Source: Buttiauxella massiliensis (lineage in GTDB: Bacteria > Pseudomonadota > Gammaproteobacteria > Enterobacterales > Enterobacteriaceae). From it: DNA of 64,000 bases. The DNA is taken from assembly GCF_902500225.1 (NCBI RefSeq), contig NZ_LR722650.1, positions 310,001 to 374,000 of the forward strand, written 5' to 3'. The notes under the pieces are model-generated. The model was given only the letters and a program-made list of their open reading frames with translations. It was not told the origin of the DNA and ran no database searches. Position 1 is the first letter of the stretch; every line of letters begins with the position of its first letter. Both the position numbers and the translations under genes were made by a program. Of the stretch, positions 53,320 through 63,889 are shown piece after piece.

Positions 53320-53682
53320 TTAGCTAGTGTGGGTATTGATGTTGAGATAGACCATTAACTCAGCTTTTGCGCTCTGTTTAGCAGCTGCATCTTCAGCAAC
53401 AATATAAAATGATCGGGATGACCCTTCTGGTGCTTTTTCTGCAGGATAGACTGTGTAATTTAAATCCTTCTTCCCTGATGCTATCTGGCATTTCATAGTC
53501 CACGCATTCAACTCTTTCTCATCACTCTTACATGTCGTCGGCCCGTATGAATAACTGAGATAAGAACTCACCCGCGCCTCTGCATCTTTTACATATGATG
53601 GAGCACAGTTGAGCCAATAACCCCCGCAAAGCACTAATGCAAGTGGTGTTGCGACTAAAGAAATAAGATGTGTTTTTTTCAT
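53320..53682 (-). CDS. Hypothetical exported or membrane-anchored protein
   Basis: The 120-residue protein has a signal peptide or anchor (HLISLVATPLALVLCGGYWL). A small mature domain with Cys51 and Cys65 follows (GPTTCKSDEKELNAWTMKCQ), possibly a disulfide. SFYIVAEDAAAKQSAKAELM lies near the end. It is probably periplasmic. The family is not recognised. It lies in an AT-rich region with the small gene at 53081. Confidence 0.65.
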   Translation of the reverse strand: MKKTHLISLVATPLALVLCGGYWLNCAPSYVKDAEARVSSYLSYSYGPTTCKSDEKELNAWTMKCQIASGKKDLNYTVYPAEKAPEGSSRSFYIVAEDAAAKQSAKAELMVYLNINTHTS

Positions 53683-54082
53683 GATCCCAGAGCTATTTTA
53701 AATTAGAGGGCTCGAAGTATATAGGAATCCCCTTATTGATTACACATTTTGAAATGGTTTTTTTATATTTGTATTAAAACGCATTTGATCACGCCAATAG
53801 TAACTGTGAGTGAATGTTATATTTGATATTAGTTTGCGGCGTCTAGATTTTAATTGATTGTTAAATATATGATCACACCTGTTGCGTACAACGACATAAA
53901 GCGAGTAACTAATTAGTTTCTTTTCCCTTAAAATATATCCATACAATATTTAAGACTTTCTATTTATTTGGCAATTATCACTCATCCCATAATACCGGGC
54001 ATCAATTCCTACCCGCGTTTGACTCTGAAGGCAGATCATTTCTGCGTCAGGTCTTGCTCCCACATGCGGTTAGCTACGTCTT
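53683..54082. other. AT-rich gap before the RES-Xre locus
   Basis: This 400-base stretch is AT-rich and holds no supported gene. A 68-codon minus-strand frame (53740-53946) has no family features. The composition differs from the flanking core genes, as expected at an acquired toxin-antitoxin locus. No direct repeats marking an insertion were recognised. Confidence 0.4.
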
Positions 54083-54104
54083 AATTGTACATATATGAAC
54101 AATT
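54083..54104. promoter_or_regulatory. Operator of the RES-Xre toxin-antitoxin locus
   Basis: AATTGT and ACAATT frame CATATATG in a 22-bp palindrome with one symmetric mismatch pair. It lies 70 bases before the antitoxin start. The antitoxin, alone or with the toxin, is the likely repressor. Confidence 0.65.
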
Positions 54105-54173
54105 CCTCTATGCTTGTAATTAAGTTAACTCATGTCTCAGTTTTTGGCTGGCACAGATTATACAGGAGGACAT

Positions 54174-54578
54174 ATGGCTAACACAGCACAGAAAGACCAT
54201 CTAAATGGCGCCATTGACCACAGCAAAGCGCTACCTGTGGTGTTTCGCATTCTGGATAAATGGCACTGCAATTCTGATGAACAACTGAAATTACTGGGTA
54301 TTTCATCGCGTTCAACATTGAACAAATACAAAGAATCCGGTGGAGGTATTCGTCTAACCTTGGACATGCAGGAACGAATGAGCTACATCCTCAATATTCA
54401 TAAGTGTCTGCGATTGCTGTTTACAGCTGACGACAGCATTTATGGCTGGGTGCGCAAACCTAATAGCCATCCTTTCTTTGCTGGACGCACAGCCATGGAT
54501 GTGATGAAAAGTGGCCGAGTGGCTGACCTGTATGAGGTTGCCAAACGGCTGCATGCATGGCGTGGGGGAATGGCTTAA
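54174..54578 (+). CDS. Xre/MbcA/ParS-type antitoxin (DUF2384)
   Basis: The 134-residue protein has a helical N-terminal HTH-like domain (VVFRILDKWHCNSDEQLKLLGIS) and the DUF2384 C-terminal domain (about 75-130: WVRKPNSHPFFAGRTAMDVM, then GRVADLYEVAKRLHAWRGG). The latter is the toxin-binding, ParS-like part. The start at 54174 has GGAGGA five bases upstream. Its stop overlaps the toxin start (TAATG). It neutralises the RES toxin and probably represses the operon. Confidence 0.9.
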   Translation: MANTAQKDHLNGAIDHSKALPVVFRILDKWHCNSDEQLKLLGISSRSTLNKYKESGGGIRLTLDMQERMSYILNIHKCLRLLFTADDSIYGWVRKPNSHPFFAGRTAMDVMKSGRVADLYEVAKRLHAWRGGMA

Positions 54579-55267
54579 TGCAAGAGCCGCCACTAACCAA
54601 GTTCGAAGGGGAGAAAGCCTATCGGATAATCCCAAGTCGCTATCCAACAATTGATTTGTATGAAGATGTTGCTAGCACCGACGAACTTGAGGCTGTTTGG
54701 GCTATAGAGGCAATGACCAATGACCGGTTAAAAGAAGAGGCCGGAGAGTTGTCATTGGTGCCAAAACACGATTGGCTGGTGGGTATTCATGGAAGCAGTT
54801 ATGTAATGGCGGCATTCACCCATTTAAATCCGGAGGGAGCACGATTTACCACTGATGATTTTGGCGGCTATTATTGTGCTCCTAAGTTAGATACCGCTAT
54901 CAAAGAAACGGTGTACCACCAGGAGCGTGTATTAGGTTATACCTGCGAACCTGCACAGAAAGTGCAGATGCGCGTACTGTTAACTACATTCGACGCAACC
55001 TTGTCTGATATCACAAATGAACCGTTCCTCTCCTCACCTATCTATCACGCCACGGACTACAGCCAGGCAAAAGCCTTTGCTCAGACTCAGAAGTCCCAAA
55101 ACGTGGACGGTATCCATTATCGCTCCGTTCGCCATACAGAGCATTTTTGCTATGTACTCTATCGACCTTGCCTGATTACTCATGTTCATCAGGCGCAACA
55201 TTTAGAGTATCACTGGAATGGAAGCGCCATTACAAATGTACTCAGCATTCAGCTATATGGTGAATAG
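54578..55267 (+). CDS. RES-domain toxin (NAD+-targeting)
   Basis: The 229-residue protein has the RES fold with the motif residues of the name: Arg in YRIIPSRYP, Glu and Ser further on. The GARFTTDDFGGYYCAPKLDTAIKE segment is shown only in part (TAIKETVYHQE). RES toxins such as MbcT degrade NAD+ by phosphorolysis or hydrolysis, and ParT ADP-ribosylates a target. Which one applies here cannot be told. It is translationally coupled to the antitoxin. A weak hairpin with T6 (55284-55300) may end the operon before the convergent glucan synthase gene. Confidence 0.88.
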   Translation: MQEPPLTKFEGEKAYRIIPSRYPTIDLYEDVASTDELEAVWAIEAMTNDRLKEEAGELSLVPKHDWLVGIHGSSYVMAAFTHLNPEGARFTTDDFGGYYCAPKLDTAIKETVYHQERVLGYTCEPAQKVQMRVLLTTFDATLSDITNEPFLSSPIYHATDYSQAKAFAQTQKSQNVDGIHYRSVRHTEHFCYVLYRPCLITHVHQAQHLEYHWNGSAITNVLSIQLYGE

Positions 55268-55303
55268 CGGAAAACCTCTGGTTTGGCTACGCCATTTTTT
55301 GGA

Positions 55304-58300
55304 TTAGGTTTCTGCCCCTACGTTAATCTCTACAACGTGCCGCTGCCCATTATCAATCAGCGGGATAGTATTTCCTGACTGCGATACCCCATCCAGCATG
55401 ACCTGATATTCGCCCTCACCTTGCTGCGCATTTATCTGATAATCACTCGAACCATGTCGATAAACCATGCTTACATAAGGCCAGTCGCGTGGCAGTAATG
55501 GATGAACGGTGATTGAGTCACCCTGGCGTTTGATACCCAGCAAGGTTTCTATGATTAACCGATACGCCCAACCGGCCGAACCGGTATACCAGCTCCATCC
55601 TCCGCGCCCGGTATGTGGCGCAACGCTATAAATATCTGCCGTCATCACATACGGTTCGACTTTATAACGCTCAATGGCATCCGCGGTGAGTCCGTGATTG
55701 ATCGGGTTAATCAGCGACCATAGCTGCCAGGCCCGTTCAATATTGCCGCTACGGGCAAATGCCATTACCGCCCATATCGCTCCGTGAGTATATTGCCCAC
55801 CGTTTTCACGCACGCCAGGCAGGTAACCCTGAATGTAGCCAGGATTTGGCCCGTTTCCGTTAAATGGCGGAGTAAGCAGTTTTATCAGCCCCGCCTCGTT
55901 ATCCACCAGGCGTGAGTCCAGCGCCTGCATCGCTTGCGCACACCGCTCCGCACTTCCCGCACCGGATAACACCGCCCAACTTTGGGCGATAGCATCTATC
56001 TGGCACTCTTTTGCGCTTTGCGAGCCCAAAGCTTCTCCACTATCAAAATAGCCCCGGCGATACCAGGCCCCATCCCAGGCAGCCGCCTCAAGATTGATTT
56101 GCAGTTTTTCAGCTTCTTTACGGCACATTGCGGCAATTTCATCATCGTGGATTTGTTCGGCAAGCTGCGCAAATTGCTGCAAAACATCATAGAGGAAGAA
56201 CCCAAGCCAGACGCTCTCACCCTTGCCTTCTAACCCGACGAGGTTCATGCCGTCGTTCCAGTCGCCCGCGCCCATCAACGGCAAACCATGTTGACCAAAT
56301 CGCAATCCGTGACGAATGGCTTTTACGCCGTGGTGCCAAAGCGTCTCTTCAAGCGCGCTGATAACCGGTTGTTCATAAGCCGACTCTTCTCCTGGCTGTA
56401 ATTCACGGCCTTCAAGGTAAGGCAAGCGATGTTCGAGCAAACCGATGTCGCCGGTGGTTTTAACGTAGTGGCAAATAGACAGCGGCAACCAAAGATAATC
56501 ATCAGAACATCGGGTGCGAACCCCATTCCCTAATGGTGGATGCCACCAGTGTTGAACATCTCCTTCAACAAACTGACGTGATGCACACAGCAGAATTTGC
56601 TCGCGCAGCCGTTCCGGCGCGGCATGGTTCAGAGCCAATGTGTCTTGCAACTGATCGCGGAAACCGAAAGCGCCACCGGACTGGTAGTAACCGCTGCGAG
56701 CCATCAGGCGGCAAGCGATGGTCTGGTAAAGCAGCCAGCCATTAGCCAGTAAGTTAACCGCAGGGTCCGGGGTAGAAACGACGATTTTGTCGAGCATGCG
56801 ATGCCAGTGGCTGTGAACATTCGCCAGTTCACTACGCGCGGCGTCTTCGCTCAGATACTGGTTAATCATTGATTCCGCGTCATGCGGACTCTGCCCGATA
56901 CCCAGCACAAAAATAAACGTCCGTTGGTCACCATCAATCATCGTAGTAGCAGACTGAACTGCACCGCATGGGTCCAGCCCCGCGCCCGTTTTATCCGACA
57001 ATGTGCGTAGCTTCATGGCCGCCGGATCGCGCTGCGAACCATTGCGCCCAAGGAATTCCCGACGGTCGCCCGTGACTGAGCAATGCACCCCCGTCACCGC
57101 GAAGAATGCCGTTCTCTCCGACCCATTGCTGTTGTAGAAGTTATTTGCCAACACGCCACAGCCGCGTCCGGTTGTCGACGCGCGAGTCACAACATGCATA
57201 CCCGATTTGCTGCGAGATTCACCCAGCGTCCACTCCACATAACCGGTCACGGAGATTTTGCGGGTGCGCCCTGAAGTATTACTGAGCGTCAGAATGGCAA
57301 TTTTCACCGGTGCATTTTCTGCCACCAGTATTGTCAATTCCGTATCGATACCGGTTTCACGGTGAGCGAAGACGCTGTAGCCAAAGCCGTGGCGAGAAAG
57401 ATAGTGCCCGTTGCCGCGCACCGGTAAGGTGGTTGGTGACCAGACCGCACCGCTTTCTTCGTCACGCAAATAGTAGGCTTCACCAGAACGATCGCTAATG
57501 GGGTCGTTTTCCCATGGCGTGAGCCGATATTCGTGTGCATTTTCATACCAGGAATAGGCCTGGCCTGCTTCTGAAATGACGGTGCCAAAACTGGCGTTCG
57601 CCAGCACGTTGGACCATGGTGCTGGTGTCTGGTCGTTTTCATCCAACGTAATCTGGTATTCGCGGCCATCTTCCGAAAAGCCGCCGCGTCCGTTGAAAAA
57701 CACCAGTGCACAGGTATCTGGCTGCCACGGATCGTGTTGATTGGTGGGGATACCCAGGCGCGGTGTAAAGGCCGGTTGTGCAGGAATTGTTGCCTGGAGG
57801 CGCTGGTTAAGCTGTTCTTTCAGGCCGCCGGCCCGGTCATCGAGCACAATTTGCGCCACGCTCAGTAGTAAAAGCCGATCTTCCGCCGACATATGTTCGC
57901 CGTTGCGCACAAAAATGCCGCCGGATTTATCTATCTGGCTGGCTTCAGACCCGGCCATAATCAACTCTATTATCTGGTTTTGTAGCTCTTGCTGATAGCC
58001 GCCAGGGTTATCGTTAAGGATAACCAGGTCCACGGCCAGCCCTTTCAAACGCCAGTAATGGTGCGCCTGAATCATAGTGGTGATGAGCAAAATACTTTCA
58101 TCACTGGTGATGTTAAGAATCACAATCGGCAGGTCGCCTGAAATAGACCAACCCCACAGGCCTGACTGCCCGCGACGGTTACGGCACAGTGTTTTGGCGT
58201 CCGCTCGCAGTTCGGGGCCTGGGAAAAGCACCGCGCTGGCGAGACGGTTAAAGAGCGTTGCATCGTCTTCATTGGCATTAATCTGGCGCAATACTATCTG

Positions 58301-61300
58301 GCTATGTGACCACGCCAGCTCAAATACGCGATCGGCGATCGGGTGGTCGTGATATTTCTCAATCAGCGCCTGGCTGTGCTGGCGGTTTTCCGTCACGCCG
58401 TAAATAATATCGACGGTAACCGGCAATCCGGGTTGTAAAACGACGGACTGCCGAATGGCAAGAATGGGGTCCAGCACGGGCCCAACGCTGTTACTCAACG
58501 CGCCACTTTGTAAGGTTGCAACCGCATTGGACGGTGTTCTTCCCCGTCCGAGGAATTTTGCACGGTCGGTTTCAAATGAGGTGTCGCCAGGTGGCTGACC
58601 ATGTACCACCATGGTATGAAACATCCACGGGCAAACTTCATCAGGAGCGCGAGGCCTGCGGTGGCAGAGAATGGCGTGCTGATCGGGTAACAGCTCGGTC
58701 TGAATAAACAAATTGCTGAATGCTGGATGGGCCAAATCACTCTCATTCGGCGCCAACACGACTTCTGCGTAAGTCGTAAGCGCAATGGTGCGCGGTTGCC
58801 GCCCTCGATGCAGCAATGTGACACGGCGCAGCTCAATATCATCTTCAGGTGAGACAACAATCTGCGTTTTAACGCTGACCGTCCCCGCCAGCAATTTATA
58901 CTCAGCTCCCGCGTCGGTAAATATCACATCGTACTGGCTGACCGGCTCACCGAGCGGCTGCCAGGTATTGCTCCACACTTCATTCGTGACAGGGTCACTG
59001 ATATAACAAAATGCACCCCAGTTATCGCAGGTTGCATCGCTGCGCCAGCGGGTTAACGCCAGATCTTTCCAGCGACTGTATCCGCCGCCAGACTGGCTAA
59101 CCATCAGGTGATAATCAGCGTTCGACAGCAACTGAACTTCAGGGATCAGGCTGTCTACGTCGGTAAACTCACGAGTGTCATACTGAACTGGTTGCAGAAC
59201 CCCTTCGTGAGATTCGAAATGACGACGCGGGCTGTACAACTCTACCGCATCAGGAACCCGTTCTTGTAATAACAGACGAGCCGACTGGAATGACGGGCTG
59301 GTCATAAATCGGTCGACCATCGGTGCACCCAACAGCACGTGGGAAAGTGCCTGGAACGCCATGCCCTGGTGGTGTGCCATCCATGAACGAACCACGGCGT
59401 ACATCTGGCCACTGGCGAGACGCGAAGGCGTGTAGTCCAGCGCCTCGTAGAAACCATACTCCCCACGCGCGCCGTTTTTCTCGAGCTTCAGCAGGTTCTC
59501 GCAGGCTTTATGTGGCGAAACCGTCAGCGCCATCATGGTGGCATACGGTGCGATGACCATGTCATCTGCAAGCCCCCGTCGCAAACCAAGGCCCGGCACA
59601 CCGAAAGCGTGGTACTGGTAGTTTTGCAGCGCATCAAAGGAGTAATAACCCGACTCTGAAATCCCCCACGGCACGCCCCGCTCTTTACCCCAGTCAATCT
59701 GGCGTTTGACCGCCGACTGGCTCATCTCTTCCAGTAAACTTCCCGGATAAGTCGGCATCACCAGGTTCGGCATTAAATATTCGAACATTGAACCACTCCA
59801 CGACATCAGCGCCGTTTCGTTATCAATGGTGGTAAACAGCCGTCCTAACGCAAACCAGCTTTTCAGCGGCAACTGGTTAGTGGCAATTGCCAGGAAACTG
59901 GTAAGACGAATTTCCGAAGGCAACAAATCGTAATGGCTGTTATCGAGCTTATTATTGTCGCAGTTATAACCCACGCTGAGCAGGCTGGTGACCTCGTTAT
60001 ACAGAAAGGCAAAGTCCATTCGCGCGTGCTCAGTCAGGCGTTGTTCCAGCTCCGTAATAATATCCAGGCGTGTACGTGCCTGGCGGATCACCGATTCTGA
60101 AGGACTGCCTTCGCCTGTATGTTTGGCCTGTGCCAGCCAGGAAAGTGTTGGCAACGATTCACCCTGCCAGTTTGCGGGGAGCCAACTGAGAAAATGAGTC
60201 CATTCATGGCAGATAAGCACTAACTGACGCTGGAGATGATCCACCCAGCGGCGGATGCGCCCCTCTTCATGATTGCAAAGTGCGTGAAGGCGATTGCTTT
60301 GCGCACGCATATTTTTCAATTCAGGAAAGAGTAATGCCGGATGGAGTGTTGCAGCGGTTTTGCAGTGATTGCGAAGCTGACGCAGCGATGTCGGTGCATG
60401 CTGCCCCCAGGCTTTCTCGAGAATTTGTAATGTATCATCGAGCCCCGTTAGCAATTGCTCAGTGTTCAGTATTGGCCGGTTACGCAACCCCGTTAGCCCT
60501 GCGCTGAGGGTGAGCAAATGCCCGGCCATATTGCCGCTGTCGACACTTGAGATATAACGTGGATTGAGCGGCACCAGGGTGCGCGTGTCGTACCAGTTGT
60601 ATAAATGGCCGCGGTAATGCTCCATTTTATCCAGCGTGTCGAGCGTCAACGTGATGCGTTGCAGCATTTCACCCTGCGGAATATAGCCAAAATCCCACGC
60701 CGTCAGGTTGGCCATCAGTGACAAACCAATGTTGGTTGGCGATGTGCGATGCGCAATCACCGGCTGGGGAATTTCCTGGTAATTATCCGGCGGGAGCCAG
60801 TTTTCTTTCTCCGTAGCGAACGTTTCAAAAAAGGCCCATATCTCGCGACTACTTTGGCGCAGCAGGCTTTTGTTTTCATTATTAAATGTGATGGACGCGC
60901 GGGCAGGTTCACGGCTCAGCCAGCTTAATAATAGCGGAGCGAGACACCACAGCACACCGACGGGTAGTGCAACAAACAGCATCATCGGAGCCAGGAATGC
61001 CGCAAGCAGAATCAATGCCAAACCGGCAATAACATTGAGCCACATTGCGCGATAAAAACGCACCGGCGAGGCTTTCGCGCTCTCAGTGCTCTGGTCGAAA
61101 CTGGCCCACTGGTTGAGATTGTGATGGCTGATACCGAGGCGCCATAAAGTCACCGCAATGGAATGCAGAGAATAACCGGCCTCATGAGGCAACGTGATAA
61201 ACCCGAGGCCAATGCGCATCAGGCGTTTAAGCCCACCCGATGACACCAGAATCAGATGTTGCAAGAATGGCCGCCGTGCGGGTTTATTGAGAATATCCTG

Positions 61301-63889
61301 GGCGATAACCAGCGCAGTGGGAAGTAGCAGCACCGCAGCCAAAACGCATATCCAGTAAAATGGATTCGGGACCAGCAAAAGGGTACAAAACACCAACACA
61401 AGAAATGAGGGTGCGACCAGGCTACGACGCAAGTTATCCAGCAGTTTCCAGCGAGAAAGCGTAGTTAACGGGTTTTTGCCACGCGTGCCATCCGCTTTTC
61501 TGGGGTTGAGTTTGAGCCAGTTCAGCAGTTGCCAGTCGCCGCGTATCCAGCGGGTACGCCTTGCCACATCGGTAAGGTAATTATTGGGATACTGCTCATA
61601 AAGCAGCACTTCACTGAGCAAGCCGGAACGGGCATAGCACCCTTCCAGTAAATCATGACTCAGCACCAGGTTTTCCGGGCAAGTATTGCGTGTGGCTTGC
61701 GTAAAAGTATCTACATCGTAAATACCCTTGCCGACGAACGAGCCTTCACCAAACAGGTCCTGATAAATATCCGATGACATCATCGAATAAGGATCGTTAC
61801 CCGGCACGTTACTGCACATAGCCGCATAGCGCCCCTGCCCGTTACGCGGGATCTCTTCAGCAAGCCCAGGCTGCAAAATACCGTATCCTTTGACGACGCG
61901 CTGTTTTACCGGATCGTAGACCGGATGATTAAGCGGGTGCGCCATAGTCGCGACCAGCTTATGGGCAGTATCGCGCGGCAGCACGGTATCGCTATCCAAC
62001 GTGATGACATATTTCACCCCCGCAGGCGGGCTAATTACATTGCTGTGGACTTCGGAAAATTGTTCTGCGGGTTTGCGTAACCAACTATTGAGCATCGACA
62101 GTTTGCCGCGTTTACGCTCATAACCCATCCACACGTTTTGTTGTTCATTCCACTGCGCCGTGCGGTGAAGTAAAAAGAAAAGCGGCTGGGGAACGGAGGC
62201 ATAGCGGCGGTTCAGATTTTGCATTTGCGCTTCAGCCCAATGCAGAAGTTCGGCGTTTTCCGGCGAGTTTTCATCTGGCGAATCCGCAAAATCCGTCAGC
62301 AATGCAAAGTACAGATTGGCCGTGTTGTTACCGAGGTAACACACTTCCAGACTGTTAAGCAGTTTGTCTATCCCCGCGCGGCTGGTAAGTAAGCAAGGAA
62401 TAACAACCATGGTGCAAAACTCGGCCGGAATACCAGTCGAGAAATCCATACGTGGCAACGGGAGCGGTGAACGAAAGCGAGTCGTCGCCTCACTGAGTAA
62501 ATTAATCGCTAACTGGCTAACCAGCACTACCAACGGCAGCGCAAGAAGCGCCAGCGGCCAGTTCATACCTTGTTCGTGTGTATGCGATAAAACATCGGCT
62601 GTAAATGCGGTTGTCAACAAGCTCAGGCTACCGAGCCAGGAAAGCAGCGGAATTTGATTAAAGCTGTGGCGTAGTCGGACGACCCACGACGTATTGGCCC
62701 CAAGCTGGTGTTCCAGTTTCGAGCGCCCTTCCCCAATAAGATAATAACCAACATGGTTACCATCTGACTGTGCCATCTCAAGAATGTGACGCGCGACTTC
62801 CGGTTCACTGTGGTGGCTATGCCGGGCTAAGATCTCAATAATGTGCCGATAGTGGTCGCGAGTATCAAAATGCATAGCCGGGTAAATACCACCGGGATCC
62901 TGGCGCAATGTCTGTTCGACCAGGCTCATGGCTTCGGCAAAGTCTGCCCAGTTGGTTTCGCTTAGCAGACGTAAACCGGCAATGCTGTTACTAACCGATA
63001 GCTGGCTGGCAGCAAGTTGCTGGTTGAAGCGGTGAATCAGGTAATCGGTAGTGACGCCTGTTTCAGCAAGCCGCTGTTCAACCCAGGTCAGCGGCAAAGA
63101 AAGCATATTCCCCCGCCCCTGCAAGCGGCGAACTAGCTCCGCCACAAAGGCACTGCTCAATGGCGGGCGCGAACGAGCCATATCCGCAATCACCATAATC
63201 AAATCTGCTGGCGTGTTCTCGGCACATTCAAAAATACGCGTAACCCAGACATCGGCAAGGTTTCGTTCTTCTTGCGCGTCAGCGACTTCGATACTGACCC
63301 GGCGTAAATTCTCGATAAGCGCCAGGCGCAACATTCCAGGTAGCGCCCAAAGTTCTCCGAGTGTTAGCGGCGTGACCTGTTGGTATGCTGCAATGTAGCT
63401 TGTCAGACTGGCGGCATCCCAACGGCCATCGGCGTGGGCAATGGCTTCGGAGGCAATGTCATAAATACGCGGGCAATTATGTGGCGCGGCTAACGGCGGC
63501 AACCCCTTGCCAAAATTCTTGGGTAAGTGATGGCGAACCACACGAATTTGTTCTTCGATAAGATAGTAATTATCCAACAGCCATTCGCCAGCAGGCGTAA
63601 TCCCTGACTTTTCACCCGCATTGAGCAGGTAGCAATTACGGGTAATGATGGCTTCATTATCTTCCAGCCGCTTGAGTAAGTAGTAAGGCAACTTGGTGGT
63701 CGATAATTTATGGGAACGCGCCAACTTCTGGCCATACCGTTCCATTTGGGCCGCAGAAAATAGCTCAGCTTTGATAGGACTTTCATTCGCAGGCTCACTG
63801 CCCAACCAATCAGGGGTTTTTGGATGCAATTCCAGTGACTTACTCGGGGTAAACCACTGTTTAAAATTTAATTTCATGAATTTGCTCAT
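55304..63889 (-). CDS. ndvB: Cyclic beta-1,2-glucan synthase (NdvB/ChvB/Cgs family)
   Basis: This giant protein (2861 aa; relatives 2800-2870) makes cyclic beta-1,2-glucan. Order: a helical N-terminal part (1-400), two helices (about 415-470), a GT84 domain (about 480-880) with LDSDTVLP, GKGIYDVDTF and RRTRWIRGDWQ, then further helices (about 890-1000). Two GH94-like C-terminal sections follow, with GAGDWNDGMN as the phosphorylase Asp motif. UDP-glucose is polymerised on a protein-bound primer, trimmed and closed. The frame opens at GTG 63907. ATG 63889 is chosen, and ATG 63877 is also possible. None has a strong ribosome binding site. No ndvA exporter lies nearby. Confidence 0.92.
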   Translation of the reverse strand: MSKFMKLNFKQWFTPSKSLELHPKTPDWLGSEPANESPIKAELFSAAQMERYGQKLARSHKLSTTKLPYYLLKRLEDNEAIITRNCYLLNAGEKSGITPAGEWLLDNYYLIEEQIRVVRHHLPKNFGKGLPPLAAPHNCPRIYDIASEAIAHADGRWDAASLTSYIAAYQQVTPLTLGELWALPGMLRLALIENLRRVSIEVADAQEERNLADVWVTRIFECAENTPADLIMVIADMARSRPPLSSAFVAELVRRLQGRGNMLSLPLTWVEQRLAETGVTTDYLIHRFNQQLAASQLSVSNSIAGLRLLSETNWADFAEAMSLVEQTLRQDPGGIYPAMHFDTRDHYRHIIEILARHSHHSEPEVARHILEMAQSDGNHVGYYLIGEGRSKLEHQLGANTSWVVRLRHSFNQIPLLSWLGSLSLLTTAFTADVLSHTHEQGMNWPLALLALPLVVLVSQLAINLLSEATTRFRSPLPLPRMDFSTGIPAEFCTMVVIPCLLTSRAGIDKLLNSLEVCYLGNNTANLYFALLTDFADSPDENSPENAELLHWAEAQMQNLNRRYASVPQPLFFLLHRTAQWNEQQNVWMGYERKRGKLSMLNSWLRKPAEQFSEVHSNVISPPAGVKYVITLDSDTVLPRDTAHKLVATMAHPLNHPVYDPVKQRVVKGYGILQPGLAEEIPRNGQGRYAAMCSNVPGNDPYSMMSSDIYQDLFGEGSFVGKGIYDVDTFTQATRNTCPENLVLSHDLLEGCYARSGLLSEVLLYEQYPNNYLTDVARRTRWIRGDWQLLNWLKLNPRKADGTRGKNPLTTLSRWKLLDNLRRSLVAPSFLVLVFCTLLLVPNPFYWICVLAAVLLLPTALVIAQDILNKPARRPFLQHLILVSSGGLKRLMRIGLGFITLPHEAGYSLHSIAVTLWRLGISHHNLNQWASFDQSTESAKASPVRFYRAMWLNVIAGLALILLAAFLAPMMLFVALPVGVLWCLAPLLLSWLSREPARASITFNNENKSLLRQSSREIWAFFETFATEKENWLPPDNYQEIPQPVIAHRTSPTNIGLSLMANLTAWDFGYIPQGEMLQRITLTLDTLDKMEHYRGHLYNWYDTRTLVPLNPRYISSVDSGNMAGHLLTLSAGLTGLRNRPILNTEQLLTGLDDTLQILEKAWGQHAPTSLRQLRNHCKTAATLHPALLFPELKNMRAQSNRLHALCNHEEGRIRRWVDHLQRQLVLICHEWTHFLSWLPANWQGESLPTLSWLAQAKHTGEGSPSESVIRQARTRLDIITELEQRLTEHARMDFAFLYNEVTSLLSVGYNCDNNKLDNSHYDLLPSEIRLTSFLAIATNQLPLKSWFALGRLFTTIDNETALMSWSGSMFEYLMPNLVMPTYPGSLLEEMSQSAVKRQIDWGKERGVPWGISESGYYSFDALQNYQYHAFGVPGLGLRRGLADDMVIAPYATMMALTVSPHKACENLLKLEKNGARGEYGFYEALDYTPSRLASGQMYAVVRSWMAHHQGMAFQALSHVLLGAPMVDRFMTSPSFQSARLLLQERVPDAVELYSPRRHFESHEGVLQPVQYDTREFTDVDSLIPEVQLLSNADYHLMVSQSGGGYSRWKDLALTRWRSDATCDNWGAFCYISDPVTNEVWSNTWQPLGEPVSQYDVIFTDAGAEYKLLAGTVSVKTQIVVSPEDDIELRRVTLLHRGRQPRTIALTTYAEVVLAPNESDLAHPAFSNLFIQTELLPDQHAILCHRRPRAPDEVCPWMFHTMVVHGQPPGDTSFETDRAKFLGRGRTPSNAVATLQSGALSNSVGPVLDPILAIRQSVVLQPGLPVTVDIIYGVTENRQHSQALIEKYHDHPIADRVFELAWSHSQIVLRQINANEDDATLFNRLASAVLFPGPELRADAKTLCRNRRGQSGLWGWSISGDLPIVILNITSDESILLITTMIQAHHYWRLKGLAVDLVILNDNPGGYQQELQNQIIELIMAGSEASQIDKSGGIFVRNGEHMSAEDRLLLLSVAQIVLDDRAGGLKEQLNQRLQATIPAQPAFTPRLGIPTNQHDPWQPDTCALVFFNGRGGFSEDGREYQITLDENDQTPAPWSNVLANASFGTVISEAGQAYSWYENAHEYRLTPWENDPISDRSGEAYYLRDEESGAVWSPTTLPVRGNGHYLSRHGFGYSVFAHRETGIDTELTILVAENAPVKIAILTLSNTSGRTRKISVTGYVEWTLGESRSKSGMHVVTRASTTGRGCGVLANNFYNSNGSERTAFFAVTGVHCSVTGDRREFLGRNGSQRDPAAMKLRTLSDKTGAGLDPCGAVQSATTMIDGDQRTFIFVLGIGQSPHDAESMINQYLSEDAARSELANVHSHWHRMLDKIVVSTPDPAVNLLANGWLLYQTIACRLMARSGYYQSGGAFGFRDQLQDTLALNHAAPERLREQILLCASRQFVEGDVQHWWHPPLGNGVRTRCSDDYLWLPLSICHYVKTTGDIGLLEHRLPYLEGRELQPGEESAYEQPVISALEETLWHHGVKAIRHGLRFGQHGLPLMGAGDWNDGMNLVGLEGKGESVWLGFFLYDVLQQFAQLAEQIHDDEIAAMCRKEAEKLQINLEAAAWDGAWYRRGYFDSGEALGSQSAKECQIDAIAQSWAVLSGAGSAERCAQAMQALDSRLVDNEAGLIKLLTPPFNGNGPNPGYIQGYLPGVRENGGQYTHGAIWAVMAFARSGNIERAWQLWSLINPINHGLTADAIERYKVEPYVMTADIYSVAPHTGRGGWSWYTGSAGWAYRLIIETLLGIKRQGDSITVHPLLPRDWPYVSMVYRHGSSDYQINAQQGEGEYQVMLDGVSQSGNTIPLIDNGQRHVVEINVGAET

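Noticed and set aside
53740-53946. A 68-codon minus-strand frame in the AT-rich gap.
   Set aside because: Composition is that of AT-rich non-coding DNA, with no recognisable domain or start site.
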